Below, one piece after another: positions 54,700 through 64,000 of a stretch of DNA of 64,000 nucleotides. Below the pieces are notes generated by a model. That model was not told the origin of the DNA. It was given only the letters and a program-made list of their open reading frames with translations, and did not search any database. Made by a program: the position numbers and the translations under genes. Origin of the DNA: Lactarius indigo (lineage: Eukaryota > Basidiomycota > Agaricomycetes > Russulales > Russulaceae); NCBI GenBank assembly GCA_025766275.1, contig JAFKAC010000054.1:248001-312000 (forward strand). Reading direction: 5' to 3'. The stretch's first letter is position 1. Each line of letters starts with the position of its first letter.

Positions 54700-54965
54700 C
54701 AGTATTGTGTTTGGGTCACAAGTGTGCACAGACCATTATTAGCTAAGCATCCTATATATAAGGACTGCTGTTTCTGCCTTCACACTTCAGAGTTCCTTCT
54801 ACCTCTGAAGTGTAAGTTCCTTCTTTCTACCTTACTTCTTTCACCTCTACTTGTCTGTTTCTAGGTGTGTAGTGATGGTATTAGAGTTCCTTCTACCTCT
54901 GAAGTAACTTGTCTGTCTCTAGCTGTTCAAGCTTATCCTTTGCTTGTTAGTTGTGCGCTTCAACA
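54700..54965 (+). repeat. Diverged fragment of a copia1-family LTR
   Basis: Similar to the last ~270 bp of the copia1 LTR read on the minus strand: ATTATTAGCTAAGCATCC, a TATATAAGG box, the CTTCAGAGTTCC block twice, and the end GTGCGCTTCAACA. The left part of the LTR is missing or unrecognisable. It ends exactly where recombinase coding begins. Confidence 0.75.
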
Positions 54966-55254
54966 GAACGTGCATCATCCCCTCACAAAGGCCAAATTCC
55001 TGGAAAGGATCAGAAAGGCAGCTCATGCAGCCGGTCTGGAGCCCCTACAAGGGCATGGCATTTGAATCAGCTCGACTCTCAAATACCTCCTTCGTGGGGT
55101 CCCTTTCAACGTCGTTAAAGCCATGGGGCGCTGGGCCAGCGACTCTTTCCTCCTTTACCTCAGAAAACACACTGTCATCATAGCACCATACATCCAATCT
55201 GCCCCTGCCCTTCATGAAAATGTCATCCGATACACCATGCTGCCAGTGCACTAG
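54966..55254 (+). pseudogene. Tyrosine recombinase C-terminal fragment, catalytic Arg is a stop
   Basis: The frame reads HHPLTKAKFLERIRKAAHAA, then PLQGHGI, a TGA at 55063-55065, then STLKYLLRGVPFNVVKAMGR, WASDSFLLYLRKH and ends at TAG 55252-55254. The pattern matches the C-terminal catalytic half of fungal tyrosine recombinases of the Crypton/DIRS-like type: His-x2-Arg followed about 35 residues later by the Tyr nucleophile in LLYLRKH. The Arg of His-x2-Arg is the stop. The N-terminal half is lost at the LTR junction. Confidence 0.72.
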
Positions 55255-55512
55255 TTGTACCAGCCTGGTTGCTGATGACTTCCACAGGGTAAGCAAACCT
55301 CTCTATTGCTTCCTAACTAAGGGGTTCCAAGTCTTACTCGCTGCGTCATCGATTCCTTCAGGTTGGATGTCATGACCTCGCCTCAGCCACATGAACTCTC
55401 CTTTTTGATCGAGGAGCGCTTCAAGCTTTCACCCGATCTTTTACACATCATCTGTTGTCTCTCTGCTGAGCCCATTGTACATAACTTCTACACATGAGTC
55501 CAGTGGTTTTGC

Positions 55513-56455
55513 CCAAGGGGGTCGTGGAAGTGTAGTTAGATATAGGGGGTACAAAAATCTCATAAGGCCAATGGGGAAAGGGGGGTAGGTATTTACATAA
55601 GCGAGCGCCTATCCAAATATGGTATTACATTCTTGCACCTACTAAATACAGCAATTGGCTTGGTAATTCACTGCTACCTTTTGCTGTCTGGCCCCAACTC
55701 TCCCAGCCTGTCCTCAGGCTCTCCATCTTCAGTGCGATCTGGAGTCTTGCCTCATTTTGATGCTCTCTTCTCTCCACCCCCATCAACTACTCCTTTTCTC
55801 TCTCACAGACAATAGTAGACTTTTTCCTTTAGATTTCGGACTTTTGAGTGCAGTGAGCCTAATCTCTTGTGTTCCCCAATGTGTCCCAATTGCACGCGGC
55901 CTTAGAGATTTGAACCCAACACATTCCCAACTATGGCGGTTACCTCTGTGAGGTTTCGTACCATGCAGAAGCGTGCGCGACCATTTGCAACCACCCTCAT
56001 TCCATGGGCTCTGTAGCCCACCATTTCTGTTTCTGACCTGTCTGCACTTGCATGCGGCCCTAGCCCTTGTACAATGAGGCGTACATGATCTCTGTGGGTC
56101 CATATACGACAGATCGTGCCCCGCGGAAGCCTGCACAACACCTGGCAATGCTTCAGACACCACCAAATCTTGCATGTGTTGCAAGACCATTTCCTCTTCA
56201 AACAATCTCTTTCATGTGTTAACTGTCCCATTTACCGATTCCACCACCAATTAATGCACTCTTCTCACCCATGCAGTCATGAGTACTAGTAGGAATAGAT
56301 TAATGTATAAATTGTTCTTCACATTCGCTAGATTTGGCTAGAGTAGAGTTAGCGCCCCATAGGCGCTGGTAAATAAAAATCTGCCAAGGGTCCGCTACAC
56401 CCCCCCTATGCTCCTAACCAGGGTATGGGTGCTTAAAATCCCGTGACCCCCTTGG
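55513..56455. mobile_element. Candidate non-autonomous TIR transposon
   Basis: The left end CCAAGGGGGTCGTGG and the reverse of the right end CCAAGGGGGTCACGG agree at 13 of 15 positions. TTTTGC flanks both sides (55507-55512 and 56456-56461) as a 6-bp target duplication. A second, weaker inverted match lies inside (TATAGGGGGTAC near 55541, ACCCCCCCTATG near 56399). The 943-bp interior has only short open frames (for example minus-strand 55783-56205) without a transposase motif. The superfamily is unclear. Confidence 0.55.
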
Positions 56456-56774
56456 TTTTGCTTACATAATACAGAACAATGTTATTGTCTCACCAGCAGC
56501 CCCGCCGTTCTGTGTTGCACCTCCTAAAATATACTCCGTGCTCTACTCTGTGTGACAAGGGACACTCATTGTAGAAGCTGAACAGAGACTCACAAAGAAT
56601 GAGGGTGTGGAGAGGTGGGTGAGGAATAGGATTTGACTTTTCACAGAGAACGGACAGTCCGGTCCGGTCTTGCCATGTTTGGGGATGCTGATTAAGGAGT
56701 GACTGATGGACAGAGCGGCACAGTGAGTGTGGCTTACTCAGTATCCAATACAACTCAAAGAGCACGTTGTGAAG

Positions 56775-59700
56775 ATGTCATCTGCGGCGACCTCAAGAGA
56801 CTCACTTGAGTCGATGGACAATATGTGAGTGACTGATTTGAAGGAAAAGGAGACATGGGCTGCTGAGCACTGTATGTACAGTAGCAACAAGAGCACAGAC
56901 ATTGATCTGGCGAACGCGGAAGACAAGAAGATGTCGTCAGGCCCAACTGACATCACAGAGATCCCAGATGAGCTAAGTGTAGAGGCTGATGACAGGATCA
57001 AGCAATCGGAAGTGCTGAACATGATTATCGCGAGCAACTATGAAGTTGATGGAAACATCGACAACTTCAACAACAAGGAAGTGAAGAGAATTGATTTATC
57101 AGAGCTGAAGAAGTTGTATGAGAGGAAAAGCACGAACGCGGTGAAGCTGCTGTCGAGACGGAACAGGATCAAGATCGAGGAGGAATTCTGCGTGGAAGCG
57201 AGCTTGGGAAACGTCGGGATAAGGACGAATAAAACGATGATCGATTACCACCTGACAATCGGGAATCGTATTGGGCTATCAGCGATACTTCCGAACGTCG
57301 CGAACTCGCACCGATTCTCATTCGAACTGGACTTGGGGAAGCCATATCGGGATTTCAAGGGAAAGCACGCGATGGTGGGATTCGACACGAAAGGTCGGTT
57401 CCTATTCATTGGGCGGGCGATGAACGAGGACGTGTTCGTGGCGATGGCACCGAACGAGTTCCTACGAGGAAAGACGGCACCGCCAGGGCCTGGGCACTCG
57501 ACAGGAGGGTCGTTACTATCTAGACGGCACTATCGTCAAATGGTAATGATGTTCGCACACTTCCTGGAAAGAATACCAGACCGGGCATACATGAACGTGG
57601 AAGAGGTATACGAGCAAAACCTAGAAAACGAGGAAGCGGAATGGGACAAAATAACAAACATCTTGTACGTGAACACATGCAGTACGAGGAGTACGATATA
57701 ACAGTGGGAGGAAACTGACGACGCGATGAACGGGACAGAGAGGAACCGACGATTAGGCTGAACTTCGAAGACACTCAGAAACTTGACTCGCTGATGGCGA
57801 ACGGGTACAAGGACTGGGTGGAGAAGGCACCGGACAGCTGGAAGTTAGATGGGTTCCTGAAACGGCACTCACCAATTGTGGTGACGTCGCGGTACGGGCA
57901 AAACGCGGCGATCGCGCTTGCGGGAAACGAAGATAACGAAGCAGAAAGCTGGGACACGGAAAGAGACTATTCGAAAATATCATATGTTACTTTCGCGCTA
58001 GCAACGTCGATCGAGTAAGTACCCCCGTGATTAAGAGTGGTTCAAAATGACTGAGCAGAGAGGATGGCTGCGACGAAACGACGCAGGTGCTTCCACATAC
58101 ATGAATGGGAAACGATCGCGACAGAAGCGATAAGAGAGAAGTACGGGGCGAACATCTACGACAAGCAAGACAAACGGGCAAGACAGCGGGTGAAAATAGA
58201 AACGTGTCCGATGGTGAACGAAGACGGGGACGAGGTGGCAATTTTTGACCGTGATGGGAAACGGATACCGCGGAGACGAGCTCTTGTGGACCCGGATGAG
58301 CCGGATTGCGGAGTACTAATGAATCTTGAGAAGATACACTCACTATTCAACCCTGATCAAGGATACTCTGCAGACGCGGACGAGTTATTTGGACAAGATC
58401 TTACGAAATATGACATCATCAACGTAGACGTGTACCCTCTTGGATTCCTACGGACGGCAGGCAACGTGCAGGCATCAGGGATACCACCATGCTTTTACCG
58501 GGCGATTGCAGAAATCAACAAATCGGTGTGTAAAGACGAAGACGAATCATCGAGCGAGTCTAGCTGGGAAGGATCAGAGGAAGGTGGCAACATGCGGAGC
58601 AGAGGCGGAAGATCTGCTGTGAAGCCAGTGTCATCACAATTCTACAACTACATCTCACACCGTGTAGCAACACGAGCAGGAAGGCTTGACTCGCAGCAAG
58701 GGACAGTAACAGCAGCACTTGCTGGAGCATTCGCGCAGACAGACAAGGAGAAAGCGACAGCAAAAAAGAAACAGGCTTACTGTGACCAAGCTCTGCCATC
58801 GGACCGGTTCCACACAAGAATCGACCGCAAGGACTGCCCGACATGCTGCCGTGCTGAGCTAGTCTACAGTGTGGACGTAAGAGCTCTGAGATCACCATCT
58901 GGAAAGTACGCCCGACGTGCCACCGCCACGACGACTAACTAACACAGGACCAATCGATTAAAGGTTTATATTCAAAAAGATCATACTACCTCTTGCGAGG
59001 GTATGGAGACAGCCAGATGTCCGGAAAGTAATCAAACAGCATATAATTGTGCTCAAGCCGAATGTGAGTCGATGCTCGCTACGATAGAAAAATTGATAGA
59101 AGAGAGAACAACATGTATTCTAGGCATTCCCATCGCTATATGATTGGGTTTCATACCCGATCACACTGCTCATCAAGTCGATATATGACGTGGAGAGGAA
59201 GAGAATACACAAGGGTCTAACGCCTTGCCACATGCACGTCGAATTGGTTGCGGCATTAGAACGAGCACTGTGCTTCTGCCATACTGGAAACGCTGCTGTG
59301 TTGGCAACCAGTCTGATGGGTCCTCTCGGGTTGAGCAAAGGAGCTCTTAAAGATGGGTTTCCAATGCTACAAGACGTGTTCGAACATCCCACGATCGGGC
59401 AGGCAATGGAGCATGGTCTTGTGATCGCTCATCGAAAATGGCCACTGAAAAATGGATATCCTGCCGTGGCATCTAAGAAAGCTCAAGTTCTATCATATTC
59501 TATGAGACATTTCCATGTAAGCCCATAATATTCTATCTTCTATCTTTTCTTTTCACCAGGTATATGGACTATCACTCATACGCGGCACCCTTTGGGTCTG
59601 AAATCGACCTCAAAAGGTGCCGCGTATAATGGTATCGAATATACGCGGCGCCTTTTGAGGTTGATTTCAGATCAAAAAGGTGCCGCGTATAATCAATCTC

Positions 59701-61800
59701 ATTATACGCGGCACCTTTTTGATCTGAAATCAACTTCAAAAGGTGCCGCGTATAATGAGATTGATTATACGCGGCGCCTTTTTGATCTGAAATCAACCTC
59801 AAAAGGTGCCGCGTATAATCAATCTCATTATACGCGGCACCTTTTTGATCTGAAATCAACTTCAAAAGGTGCCGCGTATAATGAGATTGATTATACGCGG
59901 CGCCTTTTTGATCTGAAATCAACCTCAAAAGGTGCCGCGTATAATGGTATCGAATATACGCGGCGCCTTTTGAAGTTGATTTCAGATCAAAAAGGCGCCG
60001 CGTATATTCGATACCATTATACGCGGCACCCTTTGGGTATGAAATCGACCTCAAAAGGTGCCGCGTATAATCAATCTCATTATACGCGGCACCTTTTGAG
60101 GTCGATTTCATATCAAAAAGGTGCCGCGTATATTCAGATTCATTACATACTTACCCTCTTTATTTATTTGGCTTTTCCATGTCCTTTCTACATTATTGCT
60201 CATTTCTTCTTAGTCTTATCAGGCAAAGTTTCGCATCCAACACTCTTTTCATGTCGACCCTCCAAACGTCTACCCTGGTGTAGAATCCTCATTCGCTAAT
60301 AGGGCAATGCACATAGTCGAAATCGCTCTCACTGGCTTATTAGATGACACAAAACAGTTGGTCATGGATGGCGTCCGTGCAGATATAGCAGCCCGTATTT
60401 CCCAAGCCCCATCAGAAGACTCCAGGAACACCGCAGAACTCCTTGGAAGAGACAGGGAGAAACACTTGAAGAAATGGCTTTCTCTCGACAATCCTCTCTC
60501 ATATTCCCCACAGGATCATCACCAAACATATCAGCTTCTTCTTCAGGCTGTCGTACACGACCCACACTCCATTTCCCATGGTCTTCCCAATCTTCAGGCA
60601 CATGCAATGACCCTCACCGCCTTTGTCCAACATCTCCTCGCCATGTCTTCCCCTCATTCTCCCTCCCTCGTAGCTGCTCCTGTCCAGACAAACGGCTCCT
60701 TTCTTCCTCTTCTTATCGAGGCACATCGCAGCCTCCATCGCCTATCTCAAGAATCTGATCTCGATGCACGCGAGTCCTTTGCTCACAACCTCTTCCTCAG
60801 GGGGGTCCGTTATCTTCGCATATCTTTCGTTCCTTCTCACAGGCCTAGGTCCTCTACCACCGGTGCATCTCCGAGGAAGCCTGTCTTTGACTCCTGGGCA
60901 CATTTGGGCCTCAAGGACGCTGCCTCTATTCCTTCCATTCCTTCCCCTCCCGGTCTTCCTTTGCCATCTCTCCATTTCGCCACAGTCGCTCTTAATCACG
61001 CCCTTTCCAATGATTCAACCGTCCAATGGTTTGCTAATGCCCTCTCCCTCGATGCCCTTCAATCTGTCCTCAACAAAACTTCCCTCCCTCACGACTTTGT
61101 CACTCCTTCTCTCTCTCATGTCCCTTATATCGATGACACCTACTCCTGGGTTAGGCAGGTCTACAACGGTTCCGATCACTTGCATCACCTTGCTTTGCTC
61201 GTCGCTATCATCGCTTCCTCCCTCCTCCCAAACCTTTTCATGCCCCTCGACGTTACCAGACATCGCTTCACTAACGCACTCTCTCACCAACAAGTTCACA
61301 ACGTTTACAGCCAAATCGATTGGGTCTCTAGAAACAAGAAGGGCATGTCCGACAGGTCCATCTTTATAGCAATGATTACTTCCTTTATCATCGCTCTTTA
61401 TGACCCATCTAGCCCCCTTCGAACACACATGAGCAAATCACCTAGGCGTGGCCTCGGCGACGATTGGACTAAGAAGCATTGTTCGTCTTTTTCTTCCTTT
61501 TCTTCTTATCTTATTTTCTTCTTTTTAGCCGTTAAAGGCGTCACCATTTCCCTTCTTATTCGCCTCGGCGCCTTGTGGGGGAAGGGACCTGGTGCTTTTG
61601 ATAAGGGTTCTTTTTCCTCTGATTGGGGTTGCCATTCCCCAGACGTCATCCACACTTTATATACTTCTCTCCTTCACATACTTGCAAGGGACGACCCTTT
61701 CGTTCCCTTTGATGCTCTTTCTCTCCTTATAGGTGACAGAAATGCTCGCATCTTCTGTCACACTACACTTGGTTTTTCCTCTAGACCTCCTCTCCAATGA
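56775..61800 (+). CDS. Unrecognised eight-exon gene, 1,324-residue protein
   Basis: Model: 56775-56824, 56882-57664, 57739-58014, 58063-58905, 58964-59063, 59124-59516, 60223-61480, 61529-61800. All introns begin GT and end AG, phases agree at every joint, and the sum is 3,975 nt with one terminal stop. Introns are 48-74 nt except intron 6 (706 nt), which holds a hairpin array. Branch-like CTGAC or CTAAC occurs in introns 2 and 4. Protein landmarks: MSSAATSRDSLESMDN start; LIGNR-type segment YHLTIGNRIGLSAILPNV; FLFIGRAMNEDVFVAMAP; VVTSRYGQNAAIALAGNED; YSADADELFGQDLTKYD; YPLGFLRTAGNVQASGIPP; HMHVELVAALERALCFCHTG; FHVDPPNVYPGVESSFANR; DDTYSWVRQVYNGSDHLHHL. An acidic Ser-rich patch lies in exon 4. 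I recognise no domain. Exons 7-8 are pyrimidine-rich, unlike 1-6, so a fusion or two genes remain possible. Confidence 0.65.
59578..60132. repeat. Array of nine 63-bp hairpin units in an intron
   Basis: Nine units, each with arms TATACGCGGCACCTTTT and AAAAGGTGCCGCGTATA around an ~18-bp core (TGATCTGAAATCAACCTC), spaced at 63 bp. The core occurs in both orientations (inverted in units 2, 7 and 9), and the ~11-bp linkers also alternate between a sequence and its reverse complement. Differences between units are mostly single C/T or A/G changes. Each unit can form a ~17-bp stem. It lies within intron 6 of the neighbouring gene. Open frames through it on both strands arise because 63 is a multiple of three. 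Confidence 0.92.
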
Positions 61801-63189
61801 CCCCTTTTCGTCCTTTATGTACCATCTGTTGACCAATTTCCACAAATATACTTGCCATCCCTCTTGTCCTCTCTATCTGTCTGCTTTTTCACACTTCAAA
61901 ACATCTTCCTTCTCCTCCCACCCATTCCCTCTTGCCATCTCTAACATACAAGACATCCACACCTGACATCATCATCTTACGCTATATCTACCCTCACTTT
62001 TGATTATGTAAGCATCCCTTTTTCATTCACTCACCCCATCCTCTACTCCAAAATACATACCTATAAATTCACTACACCACCATATTTCATGCAACCTATA
62101 TCAACTCACTTACAACCTGCTAATCCAACCTTAAATGCTTCCTTTTCATTCAACTCATCCACCACAGTCACAACATCATCAACTCTACTTCAACTATAAT
62201 CCTGGAAGGCTACACACACAAACATCCTACCAAAAGCTCAACTCTTACATGTTCCCCAACACATACCCCATCACCTGCTCCATCCCTGTAATCCCATTGC
62301 AATTGTTACCTCAACCTCAGCTTTCAAAGCACCAATGATCTAACTCAAATAGGGGCACTCAAACATCCTTCTAACCATATGCCTCAAAGGCAAGTAATAT
62401 GCTCCCATGCACTTCAGCTCAAAGCCTACAGACAATCTCTGCCCAATCTCAGAGATGAACAGTTCACAATGAAGAACAACTAACAATTCAAGAAGACCAA
62501 CATGGCATATCTTGGTCTTTCCAGTACACCTTAAATACAAGTAACGTCAGACTAAAAACTGCCACCTAAGTAGCATCCAATCAATCGTGTAAGTATCCCA
62601 AACCCTAGTACAACTACTACTAGGCTCAAGTCATCACTATCGTACATCTGATATATCCACACTGAGTCCGTGACAGATTAACTACTCACAATCCCAGCCA
62701 CAATCAATAAGTGAGAGTTCATCCCCAAAACACCCAAAATATAACAATCCCTCCTTTTCCTCAAGTTATCAGACCAACAATACAACACAACAAAGAAGAG
62801 ACAGCAGTACATCCCATGCTTCAACACCACCAAGAGCACCTTGCCTCCCCATCAGCTAACTTCTCACACCTCTGCAGTCATATCGTCTTCTGTGCTGGTG
62901 TGATGTCGCCCACTTCCATGTGACTTCTGACTAAGGGTTTGTGATGGCAGTGAAAGATGGGCAAGACAATTCTGTGATTCCAGTCACAAACTCACTGTTT
63001 AAATACATTTCGACTACACACTTGTGCATCACCCTGATGTGGCCTACTCCTATCTTACAAGGATCCATCTGACACATTCAGTAGAAGACAATCTCAGAAT
63101 ACCTTCAATATTCAAGCTTGCATGTTGCTTTCATAATACAGAGGGGTCACAAGACTATCATGAGTCATGCTGACTCATTCTGTTCACAA
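61801..63189. other. Intergenic, pyrimidine- and CA-rich DNA
   Basis: About 1.4 kb without a recognisable gene. Runs of TCC, CAT and CACC dominate; the first 200 bp may be the 3' untranslated region of the eight-exon gene. Confidence 0.45.
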
Positions 63190-63243
63190 CACTGGCTTCC
63201 TGTCATGTGGCAGTTAACAGCCAAGTTAGATCAGCACTGTGTG
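63190..63243 (-). repeat. Fragment of a family E LTR
   Basis: GGCTTCCTGTCATGTGGCAG and the following bases match 24092-24140 of the family E LTR, with most differences at CpG positions changed to TpG or CpA. It is cut off at the family D LTR insertion. Confidence 0.6.
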
Positions 63244-63647
63244 TGTCATGGTCACGTGACATCATCACATCACATCACGCAATGCACAGTGAAGTATAGA
63301 CCCTCGAAGTTTTGCAGAAGTATCAGTCTTGTCAAAGCACGCCTTATGGTGCTCATATCACAAATCGTCCACATAGCAGTAGTTAGTGACGTGGCTTGTA
63401 GAAAACGGCCCCCGAAAACCCCAGTCTGTGTGAGTATAAGACATAGTGCATCGAGTAGCACAAATGCTTGTCTACTCTTAGTTCTTGAATACCAAGTAGT
63501 ATCCTGTTGAAACCCGCTCACTTGTGAACTCCTTGAGTGACACAAGTACCCCAAACTTGACTTGCTTGAGAATACCGAGTTCCAACTCTACCCAAACATC
63601 AAGCTCAGCTCCATTGAAAACCCATATGGTCCCTCAGAACTGTAACA
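63244..63647 (+). repeat. 5' LTR of a second gypsy2-family element (family D)
   Basis: 404 bp, TGTCATGGTC to GAACTGTAACA, like 38664-39075. GTATAAG lies at 63434-63440 and TTGTCTACTCTTAG near 63469. The 5-mer before it is GTGTG; the 5-mer after is TAAGA, so the element continues rightward instead of being a solo LTR. Confidence 0.85.
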
Positions 63648-63658
63648 TAAGAGCAGAC
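63648..63658 (+). promoter_or_regulatory. Candidate self-primer binding site
   Basis: TAAGAGCAGAC pairs at 10 of 11 positions with GTCTACTCTTA at 63470-63480 in the LTR, 35 nt after the TATA box. Same arrangement as in gypsy2 and gypsy1. Confidence 0.5.
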
Positions 63659-63747
63659 CTCCCCCTACTCTGCCGCAGAACGAGGCGTAAAGTGTTCCCA
63701 GACCAGTTGAACAACACAGGCAGTCCTTAGTAGGACGTGTAGTCACT

Positions 63748-64000
63748 ATGGCACTCAAACAGAAATACAGGTGTATTGAACCAGAACCTGCAGACAAAGA
63801 CCCGACAGTAAAAAGACTTGTTATACGATGAAATGTTGATAACCTCTCAGACATCGTGACTAGTGGCATCAACTGGATACAAGGAAGAGGCTACATCATT
63901 CGTCGCAACCCTAGTCTGGCACTCAACATCAAATTCTCTGAAGAAGAAAATAGTTGGTATGAAGTCTATTTCAAAAACACTGGCTGGTACATGTATACAG
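63748..64000 (+). pseudogene. Start of a gypsy2-family gag, runs off the window
   Basis: ATG 63748 opens MALKQKYRCIEPEPADKD. A TGA at 63829-63831 interrupts it, after which the frame continues with GRGYIIRRNPSLALNIKFSE and WYEVYFKNTGWYMYT. The pattern matches the gypsy2 gag start (4693-4756 plus 11611-11876). Cut by the window end. Confidence 0.72.

Noticed and set aside
55890..55925. GATTTGAACCC, similar to a tRNA T-arm, suggesting a tRNA or SINE
   Set aside because: No A-box or cloverleaf could be placed at the right distance on either strand.
58948..59031. Alternative ending of the eight-exon gene by an intron 58877-58947 and a TAA at 59029
   Set aside because: It also gives an open joint, but the AG lies only about 5 nt from the branch-like CTAAC, and it would leave the strongly coding text after 58964 without a parent exon. 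Kept as a less likely alternative.
59578..60132. Regular spacing reminiscent of a CRISPR array
   Set aside because: The cores are repeats of one sequence in two orientations, not unique spacers; the DNA is fungal and no cas gene is present.
59572..60299. Long open frames on both strands with repeats SKGAAYNG.., as if repeat proteins
   Set aside because: They arise from the 63-bp hairpin array, whose length is a multiple of three and which lacks stops on either strand. They lie in an intron.
61015..61428. 137-codon minus-strand frame in the pyrimidine-rich end of the eight-exon gene
   Set aside because: The plus-strand frame through the same DNA is longer and continuous with the spliced upstream frame.

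Overview
The window is a repeat-dominated stretch of nuclear DNA from a filamentous basidiomycete, most probably an Agaricomycete. The reasons are KDZ and Plavaka DNA transposases, chromodomain Gypsy and Copia retrotransposons, ~50-60 nt spliceosomal introns, and inactivating changes concentrated at CpG. The species cannot be named from the sequence. I see no rRNA, tRNA, CRISPR or bacterial-type gene, and no recognisable housekeeping gene.

Layout. 1-3362: a pogo/Fot1-like transposase running in from the left edge, split by a solo LTR (1237-2361, duplication CAATG) that itself holds a second solo LTR (1883-2272, duplication CCTTC). 4294-24057: an old Gypsy element ('gypsy2') riddled with TGA stops. 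Three younger insertions have opened it: an intact Copia element on the minus strand (4757-11605, duplication TGACC), an intact Tf1/sushi-type chromovirus (12223-19925, duplication CCTGA), and a solo LTR (20234-20819, duplication CTATT). 24058-26378: an LTR plus the pol-less interior of another LTR element, on the minus strand, carrying a decayed cyclin gene. 26379-32732: a second Copia element with a full-length ORF but a lost integrase catalytic Glu, unlike LTRs and no matching target duplication.

32733-45700: a multi-gene unit built around a KDZ transposase (41147-45016) with four accessory genes and a short GC-rich motif scattered through it. 45700-49000: low-complexity and degenerate repeat DNA. 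49659-53733: a Plavaka (CMC superfamily) transposase with a stop codon. 53750-54164: a solo LTR (duplication CTCAG). 54700-55254: a Copia LTR fragment abutting a tyrosine-recombinase fragment whose catalytic Arg codon is a stop. 55513-56455: a candidate non-autonomous TIR element. 56775-61800: an unrecognised gene that I can model as eight exons with consistent splice phases (1,324 residues). Its large sixth intron contains nine 63-bp hairpin units. 63190-64000: LTR remnants and the start of another gypsy2-family element.

Themes. Perfect 5-bp duplications give a relative insertion order. Two Gypsy families show a Tf1-like self-priming arrangement, while both Copia elements have a binding site matching the anticodon region of initiator tRNA-Met. 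Almost every inactivating stop is TGA where CGA is expected, which points to CpG-directed C-to-T decay of older copies. Coordinates of introns and element ends were worked out by eye; family calls rest on motif recognition, not on database searches.
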